A DNA stretch of 64,000 bases from Derxia gummosa DSM 723 (GTDB lineage Bacteria; Pseudomonadota; Gammaproteobacteria; Burkholderiales; Burkholderiaceae_E). The translations under genes were made by a program, and so were the position numbers. The notes under the pieces are model-generated. The model ran no database searches and was not told the origin of the DNA. It saw only the letters and a list, made by a program, of their open reading frames with translations. The stretch lies in contig NZ_AXWS01000014.1 of NCBI RefSeq assembly GCF_000482785.1, forward strand, positions 1 to 64,000, read 5' to 3'. Shown piece after piece: positions 27,948-37,188 of this stretch; positions within the stretch are counted from its first letter, which is position 1, and the number at the start of each line of letters is the position of its first letter.

Positions 27948-28922
27948 TCAACCCGCCGCGCGCGCCCGCTCGATGGCGTCGATCATCATGCCGGCAACGT
28001 CGAAGCCGGTCTGGTCCATGATTTCTCTGAAACAGGTGGGCGAGGTGACGTTGATCTCGGTGAGGTTGGCGCCGATCACGTCGAGGCCCACGAGCATCAG
28101 TCCGCGCGCCCACAGCGTGGGCGCAAGGCCGGTGGCAATCTCGCGGTCGCGCTCGCTCAGCGGGCGGGCGACGCCGGTGCCGCCGGCGGCGAGGTTGCCG
28201 CGCGTCTCACCCGCCATCGGGATGCGCGCGAGGCAGAAGGGCACGGGCTGGCCGGCGATGAGCAGCACGCGCTTGTCGCCATCGACGATCTCGGGGATGT
28301 AGCGCTGGACCATGATCGTGCGGGCGCCGTCGCGGGTGAGCGTCTCGAAGATGGAGCCGAGGTTCAGCCCGTCGTCGCGCACCCGGAAGATGCCCATGCC
28401 GCCCATGCCGTCGAGCGGCTTGAGGATCACGTCGCGGTGCTCGGCGTGGAAGGCGCGCACGCGCTCCAGGCTGCGCGTGACGATGGTCGGCGCCGTGTAC
28501 TGCGGGAATTCGGTGATCGCGAGCTTCTCGTTGTGGTCGCGGATGGCGCGCGGCTTGTTGAATACGCGCGCGCCCTCGGCCTCGGCGCGTTCGAGCAGAA
28601 ACGTGGAATAGACGTATTCCATGTCGAACGGCGGATCCTTGCGCATGACCACGGCGTCGAAGTCGGCCAGCGCGATGTCGGCCGTCTCGGCCACGGCGAA
28701 CCAGTCGGCGCGCGGGTCGTGCGGCTCACTGTCGTGCGCCACGCCGGTGAGCACGATGCGCCGCGCGGTCGCCACCACGCGCGCGTCCACCACGGCCATG
28801 TCGGGCTGGAGGATGGCCCACAGTTCATGGCCGCGTTTTGCGGCGGCTTCCATCATCGCGAAGGTGGAGTCCTTGTAGATGCGGAACTGTTCGAGCGGGT
28901 CGGCGATGAAGGCGATGCGCAT
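27948..28922 (-). CDS. gshB: Glutathione synthetase
   Basis: A 324-residue ATP-grasp ligase joining glycine to gamma-glutamylcysteine, the last step of glutathione synthesis. It begins [20 protein letters not shown]. The ATP-grasp core shows [18 protein letters not shown] and [16 protein letters not shown], and the metal site ends [18 protein letters not shown]. Length is normal. It follows gshA by 100 bases, so both steps of the pathway are co-located. Confidence 0.96.
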   Translation of the reverse strand: MRIAFIADPLEQFRIYKDSTFAMMEAAAKRGHELWAILQPDMAVVDARVVATARRIVLTGVAHDSEPHDPRADWFAVAETADIALADFDAVVMRKDPPFDMEYVYSTFLLERAEAEGARVFNKPRAIRDHNEKLAITEFPQYTAPTIVTRSLERVRAFHAEHRDVILKPLDGMGGMGIFRVRDDGLNLGSIFETLTRDGARTIMVQRYIPEIVDGDKRVLLIAGQPVPFCLARIPMAGETRGNLAAGGTGVARPLSERDREIATGLAPTLWARGLMLVGLDVIGANLTEINVTSPTCFREIMDQTGFDVAGMMIDAIERARAAG

Positions 28923-29022
28923 GGCGGGCGGAGGCGGTTCGGCGGCGCGGGCCGGTGCGCCGAGGTCGGCCGACCGGCCCGCGCCGCGCGGTGAAGGATG
29001 CGCGGCCGGGCCGCGCCGGGAA

Positions 29023-30345
29023 TCAGGCGGCTTCGGTGACGAGTGTCGGCACGATGCCGGCGGTGTTGGCCGGATCGGTCATCTGCAGCTCGACCGCCGC
29101 CGCGAGCGCCGCGAGCCGCGCGACCACGCCGTACATGTAGAAGCGGTTGGGCGCCTCGTCACCGGGACGCGCGGTACAGATCGGCATGCAGCAGTCCGAC
29201 GCGAACGGCAGCGGCACGAACTCCATGCCCGGCGCGTTGAGGTTCTCGTCGGTACCGCGCTCGGCATGCACGCGGTAGAAGCCGCCGACCACGTAGCGGT
29301 CGATCATGTACACGACCGGCTCGGCCACGCCCTCGTTCACGCGCTCGATGGTGTGGACGCCTTCCTGGATGATGACCTCGGTCACCTGCAGGCCGTCCTT
29401 CACCACCGCCATCTTGTTGCGCTGCTTGCGGTTCAGCTCGCGCACTTCGGACGGGTCCTTCACGGTCATGATGCCCATGCCGTAGGTGCCGGCGTCGGCC
29501 TTGACGATGACGAAGGGCTTCTCGCTGATGCCGTATTCGCGGTACTTGGCGCGGATGCGGAACAGCAGCGCCTCCACGTTCGATTCGAGGCATTCGTTGG
29601 CGGTGGTCTTGTCCTGGAAGTTCACCTCGCCGCAGCGCCCGAAGTACGGGTTGATGAGCCAGGGGTCGATGCCGAGCAGCTGCGAGAACGACTCGACCAC
29701 CACGTCATAGGCCGCGAAATGCTTGCTCTTGCGGCGCTGCGTCCAGCCGGCGTGCAGCGCGGGCAGCACCAGCTGGTCGATGCCGGCGAGGATGCCGGGC
29801 GTGCCGGCCGACAGGTCGTTGTTGAGCAGCACCGCGCAAGGGTCGAAACCGTCGAGGCCGACGCGGTTGCCGTGGCGCTGCACCGGCGCGATGTCGAGCG
29901 CGATGCCTTCGGGCAGCTCGACGCGAAAGGGCTCGGTCACGTCCTCGGCCATGGTGCCGAGGCGCACGTCGAGGCCGGTCTGGCGCAGGATCGCCTGCAG
30001 GCGCGCCACGTTGCGCAGGTAGAACTGGTTGCGCGTGTGCTTCTCGGGAATGAGCAGCAGGCTGCGCGCGTCGGGGCAGATGACGTCGATCGCCGACTGG
30101 GCGGCATGCACCGCGAGCGGCAGCATCGCCTCGCTCAGGTTGTTGAAGCCGCCGGGATACAGGTTGGTATCGACCGGCGCGAGCTTGAAGCCCGCGTTGC
30201 GCAGATCGACAGAGGCATAGAACGGCGGCTGATGCGCCTGCCATTGCAGCCGGAACCAGCGCTCGATGGCCGCATTCGAGTCGAGCAGCTTTTTTTCGAG
30301 CTCCAGGATCGGTCCGGGATTGGCGGTAACGAGGTGGGGGACCAT
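29023..30345 (-). CDS. gshA: Glutamate-cysteine ligase, betaproteobacterial type
   Basis: A 440-residue enzyme making gamma-glutamylcysteine, of the GshA type found in Acidithiobacillus and betaproteobacteria rather than the E. coli type. Landmarks are [44 protein letters not shown] and [16 protein letters not shown]. The ATG at 30345 gives [19 protein letters not shown]; the open frame further upstream lacks family-like sequence. It is upstream of gshB in the same direction. Confidence 0.93.
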   Translation of the reverse strand: MVPHLVTANPGPILELEKKLLDSNAAIERWFRLQWQAHQPPFYASVDLRNAGFKLAPVDTNLYPGGFNNLSEAMLPLAVHAAQSAIDVICPDARSLLLIPEKHTRNQFYLRNVARLQAILRQTGLDVRLGTMAEDVTEPFRVELPEGIALDIAPVQRHGNRVGLDGFDPCAVLLNNDLSAGTPGILAGIDQLVLPALHAGWTQRRKSKHFAAYDVVVESFSQLLGIDPWLINPYFGRCGEVNFQDKTTANECLESNVEALLFRIRAKYREYGISEKPFVIVKADAGTYGMGIMTVKDPSEVRELNRKQRNKMAVVKDGLQVTEVIIQEGVHTIERVNEGVAEPVVYMIDRYVVGGFYRVHAERGTDENLNAPGMEFVPLPFASDCCMPICTARPGDEAPNRFYMYGVVARLAALAAAVELQMTDPANTAGIVPTLVTEAA

Positions 30346-30580
30346 GAATCGCCTGGGGAGGTGAGATAGGGTCGGGTCAGTGTAGCGCAGACATTCCGCG
30401 CTCCCGGCGCCGCTTACCCCTGCGTTCCCGAGGGTCGGCGGCAGGCCGCGAGCGGCCGCTTCGCCCCCTGCGCCGCGCGTCCCCGTGAACCGCCTCGCGT
30501 ACGAGGCGCGCAAAGAAAAAGGGCGCCGAAGCGCCCTTTTTCACTGGCTGGCCGCCACCTTGCGGCAGTGGCCCGACCGA
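30346..30580. other. Intergenic region upstream of gshA
   Basis: 235 bases holding the presumed gshA promoter and, at its far end, the terminator of the ammonium operon. No other gene is supported. A TAGCGCAGAC-like stretch near 30380 was looked at, but no convincing promoter was fixed. Confidence 0.4.
30516..30541 (-). terminator. Rho-independent terminator of torF-glnK-amtB operon
   Basis: The arms GGGCGC and GCGCCC with a 4-base loop are flanked by five A on one side and five T on the other, so it works in both directions. Read on the minus strand it lies 40 bases past the amtB stop. Confidence 0.9.
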
Positions 30581-32101
30581 TCACGAGTGATAGGCCGATT
30601 CGCCGTGCGTCGTGAGGTCGAGACCTTCGCGCTCTTCCTCTTCCGGGACGCGCAGGCCGACGACGACCTTGACGATCGAGAAGCCGATGATCGACACGAC
30701 GCCCGAGACCACGACCGTGGTCAGCACGCCCTGGGCCTGGATCCAGACCTGGGCAGCGATCGAGTAGTCGGGGTTCACGGCATTGGCGACGTAGTCGTAC
30801 ACGCCGGTACCGCCGAGCGAGGGCGCCGCGAACACGCCGGTCAGCAGCGCGCCGACGATGCCGCCGACGCCATGCACGCCGAACACGTCGAGCGAGTCAT
30901 CCGCGCCGAGCATGCGCTTGAGGCCGTTGACGCCCCACAGGCAGATGAAGCCCGACACGAGGCCGATGATGAGCGCGCCGTTCAGGCCGACGAAACCGCA
31001 GGCCGGAGTGATCGCGACCAGACCGGCGACGGCGCCCGAAGCGGCACCGACCATCGACGGCTTGCCCTTGCCGAGCCATTCGCCGAGCGTCCAGGCGACA
31101 CAGGCGGCGGCGGTGGCGAACAGCGTGTTGGCGAAGGCCAGGGTGGCGGTGCCGGTGGCTTCGAGGTTCGAGCCGGCGTTGAAGCCGAACCAGCCCACCC
31201 ACAGCAGCGCGGCGCCGACCATCGTCTGCACGACCGAGTGCGGAGCCATCGATTCGCGGCCGAGACCGACACGCTTGCCCAGGAAGTAGGCACCGACCAG
31301 ACCGGCGACACCCGCGTTGATGTGCACGACCGTGCCGCCCGCGAAGTCGAGCGCGCCCTTGGCCCACATGAAGCCGGCGTTGGCCGTCACGGCTTCGAGC
31401 GACGCGGCGTCGGTGATGGCGTCGGGGCCGTCCCAGTACCAGACCATGTGCGCGACCGGCAGGTAGGCGAACGTGAACCAGATGACCATGAACAGCAGCA
31501 CCGCCGAGAACTTGATGCGCTCGGCCAGCGAGCCGACGATCAGGCAGGGGGTGATGGCCGCGAAGGTGCCCTGGAAGACGATGAACGCGAGTTCGGGGAT
31601 GCCGACGCCCTTGCTGAAGGTGGCGGCGATCGAATCCGGCGTCACGCCCTTCAGGAACAGCTTGTCGAGGCTGCCGAAGAACGGGTTGCCCGGCGTGAAC
31701 GCGAGCGAGTAGCCGTAGATGGCCCACAGCACCAGCATCAGCGACGCGCCGACGAAGATCTGCATCAGCACCGACAGCATGTTCTTGGAGCGGACCAGGC
31801 CGCCGTAGAACAGCGCCAGACCGGGGACGGTCATCATGAGCACCAGCAGGGTCGAGACCATCATCCAGGTGGTATCGCCCTTGTTGACCGTGAGGGTCGG
31901 GGCAGCGGCGGCCTCGGCCGGCGCCTCGGCGGCGGCGGGAGCCTCGACAGCCGGAGCGGCGGCCGGCGCGGCGGGAGCTTCGGCGGCCGGAGCCGTCGCA
32001 GCGGGAGCATCAGCCGGCTTGTCCTGCGCCTGCACCGACGAAAAGCCGAGACCGGCCGTCAGGACGGCCGCGGCGAGGAGTGAACTCAGGGTTCGTGTCA
32101 T
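30581..32101 (-). CDS. amtB: Ammonium transporter AmtB
   Basis: A 506-residue inner-membrane ammonia channel. Residues 1-26 are a signal peptide ending SVQAQ. Residues 27-70 are an unusually long Ala/Pro/Glu linker (APAAEAPAAPAAAPAVEAP), absent from most AmtB proteins. The 11-helix core follows (TTWMMVSTLLVLMMTVPGLALFYGG). The pore twin histidines are in VVHINAGVAGL and FGVHGVGGIVGALL. It is 21 bases downstream of glnK, whose product blocks the pore when nitrogen is plentiful. Confidence 0.96.
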   Translation of the reverse strand: MTRTLSSLLAAAVLTAGLGFSSVQAQDKPADAPAATAPAAEAPAAPAAAPAVEAPAAAEAPAEAAAAPTLTVNKGDTTWMMVSTLLVLMMTVPGLALFYGGLVRSKNMLSVLMQIFVGASLMLVLWAIYGYSLAFTPGNPFFGSLDKLFLKGVTPDSIAATFSKGVGIPELAFIVFQGTFAAITPCLIVGSLAERIKFSAVLLFMVIWFTFAYLPVAHMVWYWDGPDAITDAASLEAVTANAGFMWAKGALDFAGGTVVHINAGVAGLVGAYFLGKRVGLGRESMAPHSVVQTMVGAALLWVGWFGFNAGSNLEATGTATLAFANTLFATAAACVAWTLGEWLGKGKPSMVGAASGAVAGLVAITPACGFVGLNGALIIGLVSGFICLWGVNGLKRMLGADDSLDVFGVHGVGGIVGALLTGVFAAPSLGGTGVYDYVANAVNPDYSIAAQVWIQAQGVLTTVVVSGVVSIIGFSIVKVVVGLRVPEEEEREGLDLTTHGESAYHS

Positions 32102-32122
32102 TTTGATAGTCCCCGGGGAGGT

Positions 32123-32506
<384 letters not shown>

Positions 32507-33286
32507 TCAGAACGTCTTGGCGACCGACGCGACGACGCCGGTCTTGCCACCGTCACGCAGCGGGGAGCCCGTGGCGATCAGGTCCTTCTCGTTGGTGCCG
32601 ACGACCGCCAGACCGAGCAGCCAGCCGCTCACGTCCTTGGTGGCGCCGATCTTCCAGTCGGTGACGTTGTCGGTCTTGGCGTTGAAGCCGTCACGGTCGA
32701 GCAGGCTCGTGCCGTTCTTGATCTTCTGCCAGCCGACGTGGCCGAGCACCGTCACGCCCTGGGCGACTTCGTAGGCGCCGTTGAGCTCCAGGTAGTACGA
32801 GCCCTTGCTGTCCTTGCCCGTCGAATCGTTCTTGAGCGAGAAGTAGTTGGTCGTGGCGTACCAGGCCTTGGCCGAGATCGGGCCGTAGCTCGTGCCCACG
32901 TAGATCTCGCCGTTCTTGTAGTGGGTGGCGCCGTTGGCGCCGGTGCCCGGGTAGGCGTAGTAGTAGTAGCCGACGTCGTAGCCGACGTCCTGGAACGTGC
33001 CCTTGTAGCCGGCGTAGAAGTCCATCTCGAGCGAGGCGCCCGAATACAGGCTTTCCTCGACATTCGAGTTCCAGTTGCCGATATAGAAGCCGCTCGCATG
33101 GGCGAGGTCGAAACCGCCCTGGAACGCCGGCTTGTAATTGGTTTGAGTAAAACCGCGGAAACGATAGTCACTGACCAGACCGGCATTGCCGGCAAAGCTC
33201 CATTCGGATGCTTCCTGGGCATGTGCAAGCGAGGTGATGCCGCCGAACGCAGCCGTGATGGCAAGCGAGAGAACAATCTTCTTCAC
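32507..33286 (-). CDS. TorF/Gcw_chp-family putative porin
   Basis: A 259-residue outer-membrane protein beginning at GTG, with GGAG 8 bases upstream; the longer ATG frame has no export signal at its start and no family match. The signal peptide (KKIVLSLAITAAFGGITSLAHAQ) ends near residue 24. The mature part opens WSFAGNAGLVSDYRFRGFTQTN, the signature of the TorF/Gcw_chp family, and ends VASVAKTF with the terminal Phe of barrels. It precedes glnK-amtB in one operon, so it may let ammonium or another nitrogen source through the outer membrane, which is inference from context. Confidence 0.88.
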   Translation of the reverse strand: MKKIVLSLAITAAFGGITSLAHAQEASEWSFAGNAGLVSDYRFRGFTQTNYKPAFQGGFDLAHASGFYIGNWNSNVEESLYSGASLEMDFYAGYKGTFQDVGYDVGYYYYAYPGTGANGATHYKNGEIYVGTSYGPISAKAWYATTNYFSLKNDSTGKDSKGSYYLELNGAYEVAQGVTVLGHVGWQKIKNGTSLLDRDGFNAKTDNVTDWKIGATKDVSGWLLGLAVVGTNEKDLIATGSPLRDGGKTGVVASVAKTF

Positions 33287-33355
33287 GTTCTTTTCTCCGT
33301 GTGTAATTAACCAATCGGACTCGTTGACCCGACCGGGCAAGCCGAGGTCACAGGC

Positions 33356-33372
33356 AGCAAGACGTATGCCAA
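33356..33372 (-). promoter_or_regulatory. Sigma-54-type promoter of torF-glnK-amtB
   Basis: Read on the minus strand: TTGGCATACGTCTTGCT. It matches TGGCAC-N5-TTGC with one change, and the required GG and GC pairs are exactly 10 bases apart. Transcription should start about 12 bases downstream, near 33345, leaving a leader of about 60 bases before the GTG start. RpoN control of the ammonium operon is well established in related bacteria. Confidence 0.82.
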
Positions 33373-33421
33373 GAAAGTCACGACTAACCTCGATGAAGTC
33401 CCCAGTCAGGTGACATCCAGC

Positions 33422-33490
33422 TTGGTGCATGAAGCACGCGAATTGCACCAAGCAAGGCGGTCAACATGGTGCACGACTGCTTTTCGCACC
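33422..33490. promoter_or_regulatory. Cluster of TTGGTGCA boxes, probable NtrC-type activator sites
   Basis: TTGGTGCA at 33422-33429, its exact reverse complement at 33444-33451 and TGGTGCA at 33467-33473 have centres about 22 bases apart, close to two helical turns. A fourth partial copy (CGCACCA) is at 33485-33491. They lie about 50-120 bases upstream of the sigma-54 element. GCAC/GTGC half-sites are typical of NtrC boxes, but the spacing within each dyad is not canonical, so the identity of the protein is inference. Confidence 0.55.
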
Positions 33491-33585
33491 AGCAGCATGC
33501 AAAAGCCGAATGAAAGCTGTCACAAATGGACAAACATTCGGGCCGTTACACTCCAATTCCCTGTATCCGAATACGAAAGCCCCTC

Positions 33586-33834
33586 ATGTCCAAGCCGGCA
33601 TTCCTCGACGACTTCCAGCAGAAGCTCGCTGATTTCATGCGCAATTCGCCCGTCGCCGATGTCGATCGCAATCTGCGCGCGACCCTCACGCAAGGACTCG
33701 CGAAACTCGATGTGGTGACGCGCGAGGAATTCGAAGTGCAGGCCGAGATCCTCGCGCGTACTCGCGCGAAGGTGGCCGAACTCGAAGCCCGAATTGCCTC
33801 GCTCGAAGCCGGCCGCGACACGCCGGCCGCCTGA
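33586..33834 (+). CDS. ubiK: UbiK, ubiquinone biosynthesis accessory factor
   Basis: An 82-residue protein of the UbiK/YqiC (BMFP) family that assists aerobic ubiquinone synthesis with UbiJ at the membrane. It has an amphipathic N-terminal helix (FLDDFQQKLADFMRNSPVADV) and a C-terminal coiled coil (EFEVQAEILARTRAKVAELEARIASLEA). The ATG at 33586 fits the usual start MSKPAFLDD. It stands divergent from the ammonium operon and 34 bases upstream of comM, an arrangement common in betaproteobacteria. Confidence 0.9.
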   Translation: MSKPAFLDDFQQKLADFMRNSPVADVDRNLRATLTQGLAKLDVVTREEFEVQAEILARTRAKVAELEARIASLEAGRDTPAA

Positions 33835-33868
33835 TCGCCCGTCCCGGTCACATTCGCCCCGTCCGCCG

Positions 33869-34831
33869 ATGAGCCTCGCCGTCGTCCGCAGCCGTACCCT
33901 GCTCGGGATGACGGCGCCGGAGGTGCTGGTCGAGGTCCATCTGGCCAACGGGCTGCCTGGCATGACGCTCGTGGGCCTGCCCGAGGCCGAAGTGCGCGAG
34001 GCCAAGGATCGCGTGCGTGCCGCCCTGCTCAACGCGGGCTTCGAGTTTCCGGCGCGGCGCATCACGGTCAATCTCGCGCCGGCCGACCTGCCCAAGGAAA
34101 GCGCACGGCTGGACCTGCCGATCGCGCTCGGCATCCTCGCCGCCAGCGGCCAGATCGCCGGCGACGATCTCGACAGGTACGAATTCGCGGGCGAGCTGTC
34201 GTTGTCGGGCGAGCTGCGGCCGATCCGTGGCGCGCTGGCGATCGCGCTCGCGCGCCGCGAGGCCCGACTGGCGGCAGCGCCGCGCACCGGCGCCACGGTG
34301 GCAATCGGCCTCGCCAACGGTGCCCGCGTCGGTGATCGGCCGACGGAGACCACCGGCGCTCCCGCCCCTCCGCCCGCGCGCGGTCTCGTGCTGCCCGAGG
34401 CCAGCGCCCGCGAAGCCTGCCTCGTCGCCGATGGCAGCGTGTTCGCGGCCCGCACCCTGCTCGACGTGTGCAACGCGCTCTGCGGTTCAGGTGGCATCAC
34501 GCGCGTCGAGCCCGACTTCACGCCGTGTCCCGTCACCGGCCCCGATCTCGCCGACGTCAAGGGCCAGGCCCAGGCGCGCCGCGCGCTGGAGATCGCCGCC
34601 GCCGGCGCGCACAGCCTGCTGCTGGCCGGCCCGCCGGGCACCGGCAAGAGCATGCTGGCCGCGCGGCTCGCCTCCATCCTGCCGCCGCTCGACGAGCGCG
34701 CCGCGCTCGAATCGGCCGCGCTGCTGAGCCTCGCCGGCCAGTTCGACGCCGGCAACTTAGGTCGCGTGGTGGTGCGTCGGCCGCATCACAGCGCGTCGAC
34801 GGTCGCGCTCGTGGGCGGCGGCTGTGAATAA
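33869..34831 (+). pseudogene. comM: comM 5' part, interrupted by the transposon
   Basis: The N-terminal 318 codons of the ComM/YifB AAA+ protein, a branch-migration helicase in natural transformation. It has the Lon-protease-like N-domain (SLAVVRSRTLLGMTAPEVLVEVHLANGLPG) and Walker A GPPGTGKSML. The true coding sequence stops at 34822 in VALVGGG; the transposon adds Cys-Glu and a TAA. The rest, with Walker B, resumes in frame at 52461. Removing the insert and one copy of the duplication gives a 536-residue protein, close to the family length. Between the two motifs sits a loop slightly longer than usual (PTETTGAPAPPPARG). Confidence 0.95.
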
Positions 34832-34870
34832 CACCTAAAAGCGCGACTAGACAGTAATTGCTGCGACCAG
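34818..34870. repeat. Left transposon end: target duplication and two TnsB-type boxes
   Basis: GCGGC (34818-34822) is the target duplication, then TGTGAATAACACC. Boxes GCGACT at 34843-34848 and GCGACC at 34863-34868 lie 20 bases apart. They resemble the multiple transposase-binding sites of Tn7 ends. The left end seems shorter than the right, with two clear boxes against four. Confidence 0.85.
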
Positions 34871-34904
34871 CTAGGCTGGGCTATCTCGATTAGCACACAC
34901 AGCA

Positions 34905-36824
34905 TTGAAGAAGGTTCTCGAAGAGACCCAGGCTCTGCATACCGGCCTGTGGCTCCTGAAGTGGATTGACGGCATTTCGCTCGGCCGTGGGCTTCTTAGC
35001 TCACCTCGAATCCACCTCGTCTTGCAGAAACTCGACCAATCGGATTTGGCCGAACTTGCTCACCTCTCGCCAAGAGAAATAAGTTACGTCATCGGACGAC
35101 GGCCAGGAGCCGCTGCAGAACACGCGATAACGTGGGCATCACCCAGGCCAGTCCTGACTGGCATGCTGCCACTGCTGAACATCGGAGACATTCTGTGCGG
35201 TACCAGCGTCGTCGGCGCACTCAGGCAGGAGGAGCAAAGAATCTCGCTTTCCGAAAGCAGCCATGTCGCGTACTGCGGAATTTTCGATGAAAGCAGTCCA
35301 CCCGACGGGTGGAGCAGCGGTAGCTACCGCGTCCTCAACCGCTTCGAGTTCGAGTTAGGGAGGCAGCGCGAAGCCATCGGCTCTCGATGCATGAGGATCA
35401 GAACGGGAAGACTGGAATACATCATTCCGTGCTCCGTCATCCTCCGCACCTTCTACGGTTTTCACACCAAGCTAGCGAACGCGATCTGTAGCGGCCCTTG
35501 GGACACCACGCTGAATGCCGTGATCAGCACCGCTAGATACGACTCGGGTATCGGCACGTACCGAAACAACGAGACGGGCGCATGGAACATCGTTGTGCAG
35601 GCTGGACTCACCCGTGATCACGCTGTTCGCCTAGCGTTGCTCTACTTCGACGAGTACGCGAGAGCGTGCGCAAACGCGATCCACGCGAGCGCTGATCGGC
35701 AAACGCATAGTGTTCGCGCTGACGGAGCAAGGCACTGGTTCGCCGACGCCAAGATGCCTTACCAGTGGAGCAACAAGCCGTTCGAGATGCTGATTCGCGG
35801 TTTTTCTTTGCGAGCGCATCGACCATCTGCGGAAGCTGGTCACCGTTTCCTCGTCACAAGTATCGAAGGGACCAGTTGGCCGTTCCCCGACCAGCAGATC
35901 TTCAGCGAAATCGCAAACAGTAACCTTCGAAGCCCAAACCCAAATCCAGAACGAATCCCTGAGACCTACCACGCAGGCAATCGAAGGCTTGTCTTGCTCA
36001 ACGAGGACATTGTCCTTGACCACCATTCAGATGCATTCAAAGGTGCGCCGGACAATAGGGTGGAAGGTGCCGCCTTCGAATTCTTGAATCGGCCACTACA
36101 CGAACTGCAGAAAAAGTTGTCGCACAAGGAGTACCTGGGTACGCAACGCCCTCCCGCTGCACCTCCTGCACTGACGCTGTCCGCTGGCAGTACAGCACCT
36201 GGGGAAGAGAAACCAGCACCCCTCGTAGCCGAGTCGCACGATCGCCGCCTTGCCCCACATCTCCAGCTGTTTCTAGATGCACTCGATGCTCTGCAAGAGG
36301 CTGGCCGGATCAGTGCCTATGAAGTGATAGCCCCCCCTGAGTTTTCGAAGCTCAAGCAAGCGCGAAACGGCGTGAATTGCTGGAGCCTTGCATCAGAGGA
36401 TCAACTGAGTGCACTCAGACTAGGGTTACCAGTCCAGGGCTGGGAGTTTGTTTTCTCAGCACCACGGGGCTTAGGAATACTGCGCCACCCCATCCCCCGA
36501 TGCCTGCTAATAGTACGAGTTAACCTTGATGGGCATGAATTACTTGTCTTTGAAATTGAACCTCGCCTTGGCGAAACTGCCTACCGTTTCTATGCCTTAG
36601 AACCGACCGAGCCGATAACGTTGCAAGCTATCGAAACCTGCATCATCAATGTTCGAGCTTACTCTGGCAGCATCCCTCATTCAAAAATAAAGCTGGCATT
36701 TTGCACATTGACCCACGGCAAAGTACTTGCACTCAATCATTACTACAATAGAAATTTCAACCAAGAAATTGCGTCGATAAACACCGAATCACTTAGACGA
36801 CAACTTGCTCGCACTTACGTTTAA
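34905..36824 (+). CDS. Unknown 639-residue transposon protein at the left end
   Basis: I do not recognise this protein. It is open for 639 codons starting at TTG, 82 bases from the transposon tip; no good ribosome site is seen, so the start is uncertain. The N-terminal two thirds has no clear motif; IPCSVILRTFYGFHTKLANAI (about 174-195) looks like a helical segment. Residues about 420-450 are a Pro/Ala linker. The C-terminal 190 residues (HLQLFLDALDALQEAG, LLIVRVNLDGHELLVFEIEP, IKLAFCTLTHGKVLALNHYY) form an alpha/beta block; ELLVFEIE could be a nuclease-like acidic strand or a TnsE-like domain, both speculation. Mixed GC, unlike the host. The position suggests a role in transposition or target choice. 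Confidence 0.6.
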   Translation: MKKVLEETQALHTGLWLLKWIDGISLGRGLLSSPRIHLVLQKLDQSDLAELAHLSPREISYVIGRRPGAAAEHAITWASPRPVLTGMLPLLNIGDILCGTSVVGALRQEEQRISLSESSHVAYCGIFDESSPPDGWSSGSYRVLNRFEFELGRQREAIGSRCMRIRTGRLEYIIPCSVILRTFYGFHTKLANAICSGPWDTTLNAVISTARYDSGIGTYRNNETGAWNIVVQAGLTRDHAVRLALLYFDEYARACANAIHASADRQTHSVRADGARHWFADAKMPYQWSNKPFEMLIRGFSLRAHRPSAEAGHRFLVTSIEGTSWPFPDQQIFSEIANSNLRSPNPNPERIPETYHAGNRRLVLLNEDIVLDHHSDAFKGAPDNRVEGAAFEFLNRPLHELQKKLSHKEYLGTQRPPAAPPALTLSAGSTAPGEEKPAPLVAESHDRRLAPHLQLFLDALDALQEAGRISAYEVIAPPEFSKLKQARNGVNCWSLASEDQLSALRLGLPVQGWEFVFSAPRGLGILRHPIPRCLLIVRVNLDGHELLVFEIEPRLGETAYRFYALEPTEPITLQAIETCIINVRAYSGSIPHSKIKLAFCTLTHGKVLALNHYYNRNFNQEIASINTESLRRQLARTYV

Positions 36825-36827
36825 GAA

Positions 36828-36984
36828 GGCCAGATTGGCAATCGAAGTGCTGCCGCGCCTTCACTCCGAAATGAGCACACTCCCTTCAGTTGGAGGGCGC
36901 ATTGTCACCGCATGATGCGCGATTACGAGTCCATAGGCATGCCGCAATGATGATTCAGATCGCCAAGCAACCCGCATGCGGCAC
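36828..36984 (+). pseudogene. Decayed IS5-family transposase remnant
   Basis: Three blocks match the 3' part of the transposase gene at 11185-11934 read on its coding strand: GGCCAGATTGGC then CGAAGTGCTGCCGCGCC, later GATGCGCGATTACGAG, and last ATGATTCAGATCGCC with CATGCGGC. They are in the right order, with deletions and frameshifts between. Only about the last 55 codons' worth survives. This shows an older IS insertion at the end of the 639-residue gene. Confidence 0.8.
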
Positions 36985-37188
36985 AGTTACTCTTGAGGAA
37001 GATTTTCGAGCAGGCTTATTCCATTACACATACGACTATGCTTTGATTTCAAGAGCATAACTGGGCCGCTTCCGCTCGAAACCCAAAGATTCATAAAATC
37101 GGCGCCCATCCTGTCGATGAACTCCGGAGCACAAGCGAATACGCTCATAGCCATATCTGAATGCCCAATCGATAGCAGCCCGAACTAA

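Noticed and set aside
33356-33372. A sigma-70 promoter for the ammonium operon
   Set aside because: No good -35/-10 pair at suitable spacing was seen, while the -24/-12 element fits closely.
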